Of a DNA stretch of 56,028 nt, positions 17,297 to 25,205 are shown piece after piece; the first letter of the stretch is position 1; the number at the start of each line of letters is the position of its first letter. This DNA comes from Streptomyces sp. LUP30 (GTDB lineage Bacteria > Actinomycetota > Actinomycetes > Streptomycetales > Streptomycetaceae): assembly GCF_001746365.1 (NCBI RefSeq), contig NZ_MJAJ01000057.1:1-56028 (forward strand). Direction: 5' to 3'. The notes under the pieces were generated by a model. That model ran no database searches, had not been told where the DNA came from, and saw nothing but the letters and a program-made list of their open reading frames with translations. The position numbers and the translations under genes are program-made.

Positions 17297-18232
17297 TCAG
17301 CGCTTGTTCTCGGCGTAGTCCTTGGCGTGGCCCAAAGTGGCGCGGCTGTTGGCGCTCAGCGCTCCGCGGACGTACTCCCGGGCGTCGGCGACGCTCGCGT
17401 CGGGCCCCAGGACCGAGGCGATGTTCGCCGTGTTGAGGACCACGGTGTGCTGCGAGGTCGCGGCGACGCCGCCGTCGTTCTCCGCGAACGTCCAGCGGCC
17501 GGTGTGCAGGGTCATCAGCGCGGGCAGGGTGACCTGCTTGTACGCGATCGTGTGGTGCGGGAACACCACCCGGTACGACTTCGTCGTGTGCGTCGAGCCG
17601 TCCTTGGCGCGCGTGTCCATCTCCAGTGCCTGCAACCCCGGGGTGTCCTCCGAGAATCGGACCGAGGCCACGTGCGGCAGCCGCTCCGCCCACAGTCCGG
17701 CCTCGTTGACGAAGTCGTATGCGTCCTTGGCCGCGCCGGCGATCTGCACGGTGTCCTCGAAGGAGAACGTGATCTCCTGCGAGGCGTGGGCGAGTTCGAC
17801 GTTGGTCTTCAGCGCGGCCAGCTCCGAACGGGAGTTGCGGTCGACCGCCTCGTCGATCCACTTCAGTCCGTCCGGGTCGTCGTCGACGGCCCGGTAGTCG
17901 TGCAGCAGCCGCACCCGCGACGACGTGCCGGTCAGCGGCTCGATGATCCAGGTGCCGCCCATGGCGGCGACCGGCGGGGTGGAGACCTCCTGGCGGAAGG
18001 TGATCCGCAGGCTCTCGGGGTCCAGGGTGCGGCGCGACGTCCAGTTCTTCGCCGCGCCGTTGGCGGTGGCCCAGATGCGGATGCGCTCCTCGCGGGCGCC
18101 GCGTTCGACGTGGTCGACATAGAGGGTGGGCGGGAAGATCCGGGGCCAGTTCTCCACCTCGGCGATCAGCCGGTAGACGGCGGCGGCCGGGGCCTCGACG
18201 GTGACGGCGTGCTCGACCTGACGGGTCGTCAT
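17297..18232 (-). CDS. polyketide aromatase/cyclase didomain
   Basis: A 311-residue protein of two START/Bet v1-like domains. The first (residues 1 to about 150) contains VEAPAAAVYRLIAEVENWP; the second (about 155-311) repeats the theme with VQIAGAAKDAYDFVNEAGLW. This double arrangement is that of LanL/UrdL/ActVII-type first-ring aromatases, which dehydrate and aromatise the ring closed after C-9 ketoreduction. It lies between the ketoreductase and the fused hydroxylase, the canonical angucycline order. Confidence 0.93.
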   Translation of the reverse strand: MTTRQVEHAVTVEAPAAAVYRLIAEVENWPRIFPPTLYVDHVERGAREERIRIWATANGAAKNWTSRRTLDPESLRITFRQEVSTPPVAAMGGTWIIEPLTGTSSRVRLLHDYRAVDDDPDGLKWIDEAVDRNSRSELAALKTNVELAHASQEITFSFEDTVQIAGAAKDAYDFVNEAGLWAERLPHVASVRFSEDTPGLQALEMDTRAKDGSTHTTKSYRVVFPHHTIAYKQVTLPALMTLHTGRWTFAENDGGVAATSQHTVVLNTANIASVLGPDASVADAREYVRGALSANSRATLGHAKDYAENKR

Positions 18233-18252
18233 GATGTGCTCTCCTCCGTGTC

Positions 18253-19038
18253 TCAGAAGTTGCCCAGGCCGCCGCAGACGTTCAGCGCCTGGGAGGTGAT
18301 GGAGGCGGCGGTGTCGGACGCCAGATAGCCGACCAGGCCCGCGACCTCCTCCGGCGTCGAGTAGCGGCCGAGCGGGATCTTCGCCTGGAACTTCTGGAGA
18401 ATGGCGTCCTCGCTGGTCTCGTACGCGGCGGCGTAGCCCTGGCGCACCCGCTGCGCCATCGGCGTCTCGACATAGCCGGGGCAGACCGCGTTGACGGTGA
18501 TGCCGGTGGGCGCCAGCTCGTTGCCGAGCGCCTTGGTGAGACCGACGACGCCGTGCTTGGAAGCCGAGTAGGGCGCGCCCAGCACCACGCCCTGCTTGCC
18601 CGCGGTGGAGGCGACGTTGATGATCCGGCCGCGGTCCTTGTCGCGCATGCCGCCCGCGGTGAGCACCTCGCGCGTCATCAGGAAGACGCTGTTGAGGTTG
18701 GTGTCGATGACGTCGTGCCAGAGTTCGTCGGTGATGTCGGCGGTGACTCCGCCGCCGGAACGGCCCGCGTTGTTGACGAGGACGTCGATGGTGCCGAACC
18801 GTTCGACCGCCTGGCGCACGAACCGCTTGACGTCGTCCGCCGAGCGGACGTCGCAGGGGGCGCCGTCCACCTCCAGCCCGTCGTCGAGGAGTTCCTTGAC
18901 CGTACGGGTCACGCCGTCCTCGGTGCGGGCGCAGAGGAACACCCGGTGGCCCTGCTCGGCCAGCAGCCGGGTCACCGCCAGGCCGATGCCGCTGGTCGCG
19001 CCCGTGACGAGGGCGACCTTCGGATTGTGCTGCGTCAT
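18253..19038 (-). CDS. type II polyketide C-9 ketoreductase (ActIII/LanD type)
   Basis: A 261-residue SDR with TGATSGIGLAVTR, NNAGRSGGG and the YSASKHG catalytic pair, ending LNVCGGLGNF. The GRSGGG stretch and the C-terminal NVCGGLGNF are diagnostic of the actinorhodin-type ketoreductase that reduces the C-9 carbonyl of the nascent poly-beta-ketone. An AGGAG site precedes the ATG. It is followed by the aromatase with which it works. Confidence 0.96.
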   Translation of the reverse strand: MTQHNPKVALVTGATSGIGLAVTRLLAEQGHRVFLCARTEDGVTRTVKELLDDGLEVDGAPCDVRSADDVKRFVRQAVERFGTIDVLVNNAGRSGGGVTADITDELWHDVIDTNLNSVFLMTREVLTAGGMRDKDRGRIINVASTAGKQGVVLGAPYSASKHGVVGLTKALGNELAPTGITVNAVCPGYVETPMAQRVRQGYAAAYETSEDAILQKFQAKIPLGRYSTPEEVAGLVGYLASDTAASITSQALNVCGGLGNF

Positions 19039-19172
19039 GTCTGTCTCCTGGAAAGGGTGGGAGGCGCCAGAGGGCGAAGGGGAGGAGAGCGCGGGCAGGG
19101 CGCGCCGCCGGTGCCCGCCGGAGGCATCGACGGTGACCGGTGGGAACCGGCGGCGCGGCAGGGGGGCCGGGG

Positions 19173-19442
19173 CTAGCCGATCTCGGCGGGCACCAGGAGG
19201 GAGTTGACGACCGCGACCAGCTCGCGCGGGGTCCTGGCGTCGGTCAGCGCGTCGTCGTCCAGCGTGATGCCGAACTCGCGCTCGATGCGCCCGCCGGTCT
19301 CCAGCATCGCCAGGGACTCGTAGCCCAGCGACTCGAAGTCGGTGTCGGCGATGTCCCCGTCGAGGTCGGCGGATTCGTCCGCGCCGGCGCCGTCACGCAG
19401 GATGCGCCGGAGGTCGTCGAGGGTGAACTCGTGGGAGGGCAT
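19173..19442 (-). CDS. type II PKS acyl carrier protein
   Basis: An 89-residue carrier protein. The phosphopantetheine attachment serine is Ser43 in LGYESLAMLE, where most homologues read DSL, so the residue before the serine is Glu rather than Asp. The start MPSHEFTLDD is chosen because it has AAGGAC upstream and gives the usual ACP length. The reading frame stays open upstream, but the extra residues do not look like an ACP. It tethers the growing octaketide-to-decaketide chain made by the two ketosynthase subunits upstream. Confidence 0.94.
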   Translation of the reverse strand: MPSHEFTLDDLRRILRDGAGADESADLDGDIADTDFESLGYESLAMLETGGRIEREFGITLDDDALTDARTPRELVAVVNSLLVPAEIG

Positions 19443-19535
19443 GGGTGAGTGTCCTTTCGTCGCTGGGGTGGGGAGTGGGGTCACGCCGGTCCTCCGCGAG
19501 CCGGGTGACCGCCGCCGCTCGCCGACGGGCGGGCC

Positions 19536-20762
19536 CTATGCGGCGGCGCGCACCACGACCGCGGAGTTGAAACCGCCGTAGCCGCGGGCGATCACCAGGG
19601 CGGAGCGCACCGTGGCGGTCCGTTCCTGGTCGACGACCAGGTCGAGGTCGTACTCGGGGGAGGGGCGGACGCCGACGGACGGCGGGATAACCCCGTCCCG
19701 CATGGCGAGGAACGCGGCGGCGAGGTCCAGGGGAGCCGCTCCCGAGTAGAGCCGCCCGGTCATCGTCTTGGGCGCCGTCACCGGCACCGCCCGGGCCCCG
19801 AAGACCTCGGTGATCGCCGCCGCCTCGATCCGGTCCAGTTCGGGGATCGCGGCCGCGTCGGCGAACACCACGTCGATGTCACGGGGCGTCATGCCGGCGT
19901 CCGCCAGGGCCAGTTCGACGGCCTTGCGCAGACCCGCGGGCCGTCCGCTGCCCGGGCGGGGGTCGAGGGTGGAGCCGTATCCGGCGATCTCGCCGTAGAT
20001 CTGCTTCGCGCCCCGGGCCCGGGCCTGCTCCAGCTCCTCCAGCACCAGCAGGGCGCCGCCCTCGCCGGCCACGTGGCCGGCCGCCGCCGCGTCGAAGGGC
20101 AGGTAGGCCCGTTCCGGGTCGCTGCTCGTGCTCAGCCGGTTGCTCGCCATCTGGGCGACCCAGCCCCAGGGGCAGATCGAGGCGTCGACGGCGCCCGACA
20201 TCACCAGCCGGGTGCCCTTGCGGATCTGCCGCCGCGCCTGCGCGACCGCGTCGAGCCCGCCCGCCTGGTCGCTGACGACCACGCCGCTCGGGCCGCGCAT
20301 GCCGTTGCGGATGGAGATCTGGCCGCTGTTGACGGCGTAGAACCAGGCGAACGACTGGTACGCGCTGACGTAGCGGCTGCCCTGGCTCCACAGGGCCTGC
20401 AACTCGCGCTGGCCGAACTCGAAGCCGCCCGACGAGCTGGCCGTGATCACGCCCATCTCGAACTCGGGCAGCTCCCCGGGGCGCACCGCGGCGTCCTCGA
20501 ACGCCCAGTCGGCGGCCACCAGCGCGAGCTGGGTCATCCGGTCGGTCTGCGGCAGCAGGCGGCCCGGCAGATGCTCCGCCGCGGCGAACCCCTCGATCTC
20601 ACCGGCCAGCCGGCTCGGATACCGGTCGGGGACGAAGCGCGAGATCCGGCCGATGCCGCTGCTGCCCTTGCGGGTGGCCGCCCAGTAGGTCTCGGCGCCC
20701 AGGCCGTTGGGGGCGACCACGCCCAGCCCGGTGACGGCGACCCGGACGCCGGTCGCGCTCAT
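19536..20762 (-). CDS. type II PKS chain-length factor (KS-beta)
   Basis: A 408-residue ketosynthase-like subunit in which the active-site cysteine is replaced by glutamine (Gln166 in SDQAGG), the defining feature of chain-length factors. It forms a heterodimer with KS-alpha, primes by malonyl decarboxylation and sets the chain length. The start ATG overlaps the KS-alpha stop (ATGA), the usual coupling that keeps the subunits at equal levels. Confidence 0.97.
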   Translation of the reverse strand: MSATGVRVAVTGLGVVAPNGLGAETYWAATRKGSSGIGRISRFVPDRYPSRLAGEIEGFAAAEHLPGRLLPQTDRMTQLALVAADWAFEDAAVRPGELPEFEMGVITASSSGGFEFGQRELQALWSQGSRYVSAYQSFAWFYAVNSGQISIRNGMRGPSGVVVSDQAGGLDAVAQARRQIRKGTRLVMSGAVDASICPWGWVAQMASNRLSTSSDPERAYLPFDAAAAGHVAGEGGALLVLEELEQARARGAKQIYGEIAGYGSTLDPRPGSGRPAGLRKAVELALADAGMTPRDIDVVFADAAAIPELDRIEAAAITEVFGARAVPVTAPKTMTGRLYSGAAPLDLAAAFLAMRDGVIPPSVGVRPSPEYDLDLVVDQERTATVRSALVIARGYGGFNSAVVVRAAA

Positions 20763-22039
20763 ACGGTCCTCCGATCGGGACGGGCGAGCACCATCGCGCT
20801 CTGGAACCCGCCGAATCCGCTGCCCACGGACAGCACGGCGTCGGTCTTCCAGTCCCGCGCGGTGAGCGGCACGTAGTCGAGATCGCACTCGGGGTCGGGC
20901 GTGTGCAGGTTGGCGGTGGGCGGCACGACGCCGTTCTCCATCGCCAGCACGCTCGCCGCGATCTCGATCGAGCCGATGGCGCCCAGGGAGTGCCCGACCA
21001 TCGACTTGATGGAGCTGACCGGCACGGCGTAGGCGTGCTCGCCGAGACTGCGCTTGAACGCGGCGGTCTCGTGCCGGTCGTTCTGCTTGGTCCCCGACCC
21101 GTGCGCGTTGATGTAGTCGACCGCCTGCGGGGCGAGTCGCGCCTCGTCCAGGGCGACCCGGATCGCCTCGGCCATCTCGCGTCCGTCGGGGCGCAGACCC
21201 GTCATGTGGAAGGCGTTGCTGCGCGTGGCGTATCCGGCGATCTCCGCGTACACATGGGCGCCGCGGCGCCGTGCGCTGTCCAGGTCCTCCAGGACGAAGA
21301 CGGCCGAACCCTCGCCCAGCACGAACCCGTTGCGCGTTCCGTCGAACGGGCGGGAGGCGTGCTCCGGGTCGTCGTTGCGCGAGGTGGTCGCCTTGATGGC
21401 GTCGAAGCAGGCCACGGTGATGGGCGAGATCGGTGCGTCCGCCGCGCCGGCCACCATGACGTCGGCCGATCCCTCGCGGATCAGCTCGGCGGCGTATCCC
21501 ACGGCGTCGAGGCCGGAGGTGCAGCCGGTGGAGACCACCGTGGTCGGGCCCTCGGCGCCCACCGCCCAGGCCACCTCGGTGGCGAAGGAACTGGGCACCA
21601 GGTAGTTGTAGAGGTGCGGGACCGCGTACTCGTGGTCGACGAGTTCGAGCCGTCCGCTGTCGCTGACGGTCCGGTACTCCTCGTCGAGCCCCATCGTCGC
21701 GCCGACCGCGCTGCCGATGGTGACGCCGGTGCGGTGCGGGTCGAGGGAGTCGAACGCGAGTCCGCTGTCCGCCACCGCCTCGCGCGCGGTGACCACCGCG
21801 AACTGCGCGGCCCGGTCCATCCGCCTGACCTCCTGGGCGCCCAGCCCCAGCAGTTCGGCGTCGAAGTCGACCTCGGCGGCGACCTGCGAGCGGAACGGCG
21901 AGGGGTCGAAGAAGCTGATGCGCCGGGTCGCGGTGCGCCCCTCGGACAGCAGGCTCCAGAAGTTCTTGGCGCCCACGCCGCCGGGCGCGGTGACGCCGAG
22001 GCCGGTGATCACGACCCGTCGGCCGTAGGGGCCACTCAC
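20759..22039 (-). CDS. type II PKS ketosynthase alpha
   Basis: A 426-residue condensing enzyme with active-site Cys173 in VSTGCTSGLDAVGYA, and the histidines in NAHGSGTKQND and MVGHSLGAIG. It starts at a GTG that overlaps the cyclase stop (GTGA). Together with KS-beta and the ACP it is the minimal PKS of the aromatic polyketide. The surrounding gene order (hydroxylase, cyclase, KS-alpha, KS-beta, ACP, KR, aromatase) matches urdamycin and landomycin clusters and so points to an angucyclinone. Confidence 0.98.
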   Translation of the reverse strand: MSGPYGRRVVITGLGVTAPGGVGAKNFWSLLSEGRTATRRISFFDPSPFRSQVAAEVDFDAELLGLGAQEVRRMDRAAQFAVVTAREAVADSGLAFDSLDPHRTGVTIGSAVGATMGLDEEYRTVSDSGRLELVDHEYAVPHLYNYLVPSSFATEVAWAVGAEGPTTVVSTGCTSGLDAVGYAAELIREGSADVMVAGAADAPISPITVACFDAIKATTSRNDDPEHASRPFDGTRNGFVLGEGSAVFVLEDLDSARRRGAHVYAEIAGYATRSNAFHMTGLRPDGREMAEAIRVALDEARLAPQAVDYINAHGSGTKQNDRHETAAFKRSLGEHAYAVPVSSIKSMVGHSLGAIGSIEIAASVLAMENGVVPPTANLHTPDPECDLDYVPLTARDWKTDAVLSVGSGFGGFQSAMVLARPDRRTV

Positions 22040-22362
22040 AGGGCGGTCCAGTGGTAGAAGCGCTGTGCCATGGCATCGGCGGGGGAGCGCCAGGTGGCGG
22101 GGTCGTAGGCGGTGATGAAGGGCTTCAGGTCCTGGCTGATGCCGACGAACCGCGGGTCCTCCTTGGCCGCCTCTATCCGCTCGCCGCCGTCCTCGGAGTC
22201 GAAGTCCTGGAGGTGGAAGTACAGCCCCCGGTACGTGAAGAGCTGCCGGCGCCGGGTGCCCATTCTCTGCGGCATCTCCGTGCCGTCGAACTCGGTGAAC
22301 AGGCGGGCGACGTCCTCGGCCGAATGGGGTTCCATCCGGGCCACGATCAACGTGCTGTGCAT
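22036..22362 (-). CDS. angucycline second cyclase (TcmI-like fold, LanF/UrdF/JadI type)
   Basis: A 108-residue protein of the small ferredoxin-like polyketide cyclase family, opening MHSTLIVARMEPHSAEDVARLF and containing FTYRGLYFHLQDF. It closes the later rings and, in angucycline pathways, directs the angular fold. A GAGAATCT-like leader with AAGGAG lies upstream and its stop is shared with the KS-alpha GTG start. Together with the two hydroxylases this is the best evidence that the type II product is angular. Confidence 0.92.
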   Translation of the reverse strand: MHSTLIVARMEPHSAEDVARLFTEFDGTEMPQRMGTRRRQLFTYRGLYFHLQDFDSEDGGERIEAAKEDPRFVGISQDLKPFITAYDPATWRSPADAMAQRFYHWTAL

Positions 22363-22375
22363 GAGATTCTCCTTG

Positions 22376-23863
22376 TCAGGACTGCTGTGTCCGGGACGGT
22401 CCGAACCAGCGCTCGAGTGCCATGGGCAGATCGTGATGGCTGCCGGGCGCGGCCCACGCCACGTGCCCGTCGGGCCGCACCAGCACCGCCGAGGTGTCCG
22501 CGAGCGGACCGTCGGCCGCCACGGCGTGCGGCTGCGCGGTCACGATGTCCACCCGGTCCGACCACCCGGCCGCACGGTCGCGCAGGACGGCGGTGTCCGC
22601 CAGGTCGAGCAGCACGCCCCGCCCCGCGCGCAGCAGTTCGGTGCTGCTGGTCTTGCGCCGGTCGCCGACCAGCTCCAGGTGCGGCATCCGCAGGCCCAGC
22701 AGCGGGTGGCCGCCCCGGCCGACGTCGTAGCGGATCTCCAGGCCGCTCACCATGCCGGCGAGATGGCGGCTGACCTCCTCGTACCGGATCAGTTCCGCCA
22801 TCACGTCGCGCAGCGGCTGGATCTCGTCGCCGCTGAGGAACAGCAGGCCCTGCGCCCTGGTGTTCGTCATCAGCCGCTCGCCCACCGCGTGCCGTTCACC
22901 GTGGTAGGTGTCCAGCAGTTCCTCGGGTGCGGTGCCGCGGACCACGGCCGCCAGCTTCCAGCCCAGGTTCACGGCGTCCTGGATGCCGGTGTTCATGCCC
23001 TGACCGCCGGCCGGCAGATGGATGTGCGCGGCGTCCCCGGCGAGCAGCACCCGGCCCCGCCGGTACTCGGTGGCGAGCCGCGTCGCGTCGCCGAACGCGC
23101 TGACCCACTCGTGCTCGGCGTGGGAGATGTCGATCCCGGTGATCCGCTGCCAGGCGGCGGCCACCTCGGCGTACGACGGCGGCTCGGTGCGCCGGCGCGG
23201 CGGTGTGCCGCGCTCGCAGACGATGATGCGGGTGACGCCGCGGTCGCCGAGCGGTCCGCACATGACCATGCCGCCGGTGTACGTCTCGCCGATCAGCCGC
23301 GGCTTCAGGTCCACGCCCTTGATGTCCGCCAGGTACATCTCCATGGTCGCCGCGGTGCCCGGGAAGTCGAAGCCGGAGGCCTTGCGCACCGTGCTGCGGC
23401 CGCCGTCGCACCCCACCAGGTAGGACGCCGTCAGCCGGCTCTCCTCGCCGTCGGGACCGCGGACCTCGGCCTCGACGTGGTCGCCGTGGTCGCGCAGGGT
23501 GACCAGTTCGTGGCCGCGCCGCAGGTCGGCGCCCAACTCGCGCACCCAGTCCTCGAGCATCGTCTCGGTGTCCGACTGGGGCACGGTCTTGGCCGCCTGG
23601 TGAATGCTGTCGAGGACGCCGAAGTCGACCGGCAGGCCGCCGAAGTGGCCGGCGTTGCTGGTGCCCATGTCGCCGAAGCGGTGCAGCAGCCCGCGCTGGT
23701 CGAAGACCTCCATCGTCCGGGTCGTGAAGCCCAGCCCGCGGGACTCGCCGGTGCGCTCCCCGAGCCGGTCCAGCACGATGACGTCGACTCCCGCAAGCCG
23801 TAGTTCCCCGGCGAGCATGAGTCCGGTGGGACCTGCGCCGGCGACGATGACGGAAGCGTCCAT
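22376..23863 (-). CDS. angucyclinone FAD hydroxylase (UrdE/LanE/PgaE type)
   Basis: A 495-residue PHBH-type flavoprotein. It has VIVAGAGPTGLMLAGEL at the N terminus, YLVGCDGGRSTVRK in the middle, GRVLLAGDAAHIHLPAGGQG for FAD ribityl binding, and a full C-terminal thioredoxin-like domain that the fused hydroxylase at 15294 lacks. It probably performs the first oxygenation of the tetracycle (C-12 in PgaE/UrdE). It is the first gene of the long minus-strand operon. The ATG at 23863 has GGAGGA upstream; an in-frame ATG 21 codons earlier (MSHSGAPL) lies inside a leader hairpin and is less likely. Confidence 0.93.
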   Translation of the reverse strand: MDASVIVAGAGPTGLMLAGELRLAGVDVIVLDRLGERTGESRGLGFTTRTMEVFDQRGLLHRFGDMGTSNAGHFGGLPVDFGVLDSIHQAAKTVPQSDTETMLEDWVRELGADLRRGHELVTLRDHGDHVEAEVRGPDGEESRLTASYLVGCDGGRSTVRKASGFDFPGTAATMEMYLADIKGVDLKPRLIGETYTGGMVMCGPLGDRGVTRIIVCERGTPPRRRTEPPSYAEVAAAWQRITGIDISHAEHEWVSAFGDATRLATEYRRGRVLLAGDAAHIHLPAGGQGMNTGIQDAVNLGWKLAAVVRGTAPEELLDTYHGERHAVGERLMTNTRAQGLLFLSGDEIQPLRDVMAELIRYEEVSRHLAGMVSGLEIRYDVGRGGHPLLGLRMPHLELVGDRRKTSSTELLRAGRGVLLDLADTAVLRDRAAGWSDRVDIVTAQPHAVAADGPLADTSAVLVRPDGHVAWAAPGSHHDLPMALERWFGPSRTQQS

Positions 23864-23902
23864 GGATGTGTCCTCCGGGGCGTCGGAATGGTCGGTACGA
23901 CG

Positions 23903-23939
23903 AAGCGGCGCACCGGAATGGGACATCGGTGCGCCGCTT
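23903..23939 (-). repeat. perfect 13-bp inverted repeat in the operon leader
   Basis: Arms 23903-23915 and 23927-23939 are perfectly complementary with an 11-base loop. The hairpin lies about 40 bases before the hydroxylase start codon, in the predicted untranslated leader, and carries no T-run. It may stabilise the 5' end or act in attenuation; it is not placed like an end-of-gene terminator. Confidence 0.7.
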
Positions 23940-23953
23940 GATGCTTTTCTGCA

Positions 23954-24009
23954 GTGACTGAGGGCAGTGACCGTGGGAGCGGGCCGTGTGAGTGACCGTG
24001 TGCGGTGAC
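23954..24009. repeat. four GTGAC elements spaced 13/25/13
   Basis: GTGAC occurs at 23954, 23967, 23992 and 24005, so two pairs with 13-base internal spacing are set 25 bases apart between start positions. They are all in the same orientation and sit between the candidate promoters and the leader hairpin. Evenly spaced direct repeats of this size are typical of binding sites for pathway activators, but the cognate regulator is unknown. Confidence 0.5.
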
Positions 24010-24150
24010 TGCGTGCCGGGTGAATCGACACAGTGCTGCGGAAGCTAATGAAGAGCTTCTTCGGAATCCCCGCAGTTGTCAACAGCCGTTTTTCCGCTGC
24101 GCGACACGTTTGAGTCAGACCTTTGTCAAGCGCGCTTTTCCGGTGCCACG

Positions 24151-24187
24151 AAAAAAGCTCCACCAGGGTGGTTCACCCTGGTGGAGC
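24151..24187 (-). terminator. rho-independent terminator of the zinc-finger regulator gene
   Basis: A perfect 14-bp stem (24157-24170 with 24174-24187) and a 3-base loop, followed on the minus strand by six T residues (24156-24151). It lies 30 bases after the stop of the gene at 24218-25084 and insulates it from the operon promoter region. It is among the clearest intrinsic terminators in the window. Confidence 0.93.
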
Positions 24188-24217
24188 CGTTGAGGGCCGC
24201 GGTCGGCGCGGCCGGTG

Positions 24218-25084
24218 TCAGGCGCGGGCGCCGAGTGACGCCCGCACGTCCTGCTCGTGGTAGTAGGTGCGGCCGTTGACGGCGCGGCGGCGCCACCGGG
24301 CCTCACTGGCGTGACGGTAGACGCTGCCTGGTGCGGTGCCCCACAGCGTGGCGATGTCCCGGGCGCTCATCCAGCGCACGACCGGCTCGGCGCGCTCCGT
24401 GCCGGGCCGGTCGTCGCGGCGCAGCCACTCCTGTCCGGACCAGCGGTGCGCGGGTTCGGTGTCGCAGCCGACCTCGACCGCGGGGTCGGCCCCGCCGCGC
24501 CGGACCGCCGCGGTCAGGACGCCGCCGCAGTCCCGCACGACGCAGTCGCCGACCGGGACCCGGCGCCGCGGCGTCGGGTCGATGACGTGGCCGGCCCGGC
24601 GTACACACCGCGCCACCTCGTCGGACAGCTCTCCGGCGGCCTCGTGGTCGAGGAGCCAGCCGCAGTGCCGCAGCAGGAAGTCCGCGATCTCGGCCGGGTC
24701 GTCCGGCGGGGCGCCGACGCGCCGCTCCTGGACCACCAGCGCACCCCAGGACCGCAGGGTCGAGACGATCGACGAACGGGCCTCGGCTGCCGCCGTGTTG
24801 AAGGGCAGACCGGGCGCGCCGCCGCCGCCGGAGGTGCGGTCGCGCGGTCGGTCGGCGCCGGTGAGCAGTTGTCCGCACTCGTCGTGCAGGCGCGGGAGAC
24901 GCCGCAGGTCGTGGGTGAGACGCAGCCGGCACGTCGGGCAGAGCCGACTGCCGGCGACGGCCAGCTCCCGGGCGCGGCCGTCGGTCTCGCGACGCCGGCA
25001 CGCGGCGCCGTCGCACTCGATCGGTTCAAACGTCGTTCGGGCGGTCTGCGTTTTTCGCGTGAATCCGTAAGTCATTTCCCCCAC
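24218..25084 (-). CDS. OvmZ-like zinc-finger and winged-helix DNA-binding protein
   Basis: A 288-residue protein with two features. The N-terminal part has a cysteine set CDGAAC then LCPTC, likely a zinc site. The last 50 residues read as a MerR/excisionase-like winged helix (MSARDIATLWGTAPGSVYRH and then YYHEQDV). It resembles, from memory, the OvmZ proteins found in oviedomycin and other Streptomyces antibiotic clusters, whose exact role is unclear. The start is taken as GTG at 25084; an ATG at 25075 is possible. It is transcribed toward the operon promoter but ended by its own terminator. A regulatory role is inferred. Confidence 0.72.
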   Translation of the reverse strand: MGEMTYGFTRKTQTARTTFEPIECDGAACRRRETDGRARELAVAGSRLCPTCRLRLTHDLRRLPRLHDECGQLLTGADRPRDRTSGGGGAPGLPFNTAAAEARSSIVSTLRSWGALVVQERRVGAPPDDPAEIADFLLRHCGWLLDHEAAGELSDEVARCVRRAGHVIDPTPRRRVPVGDCVVRDCGGVLTAAVRRGGADPAVEVGCDTEPAHRWSGQEWLRRDDRPGTERAEPVVRWMSARDIATLWGTAPGSVYRHASEARWRRRAVNGRTYYHEQDVRASLGARA

Positions 25085-25136
25085 CGCTTCGAAGTGAGGC
25101 GAACCTATTTCTCGGATTCACGGACGGCCAAGCAAA

Positions 25137-25169
25137 GGCCCGCTACATGTCATTTATCTGTAGCGGGCC
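25137..25169 (-). terminator. hairpin terminator after the TetR gene
   Basis: A perfect 11-bp stem (25137-25147 with 25159-25169) around an 11-base AT-rich loop. It follows the TetR stop on the minus strand by 37 bases. The downstream T content is modest, so termination strength is uncertain. Confidence 0.7.
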
Positions 25170-25205
25170 TACGGTTTTCCGCACCGAGCTGTCGTGGCGA
25201 TGTCC

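Larger units (their letters stand above)
23864..24150 (-). promoter_or_regulatory. promoter and leader region of the angucycline operon
   Basis: This 287-base stretch has no gene and lies directly upstream of the minus-strand operon. It contains two perfect TTGACA hexamers on the minus strand (24082-24077 and 24129-24124), a set of four spaced GTGAC elements (23954-24009) and a perfect hairpin near the start codon (23903-23939). The -10 boxes at the right distance are poor (GAAGCT and TGTCGC), so the start point is uncertain. It is visibly less GC-rich than its surroundings, as expected of a promoter. Confidence 0.65.
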
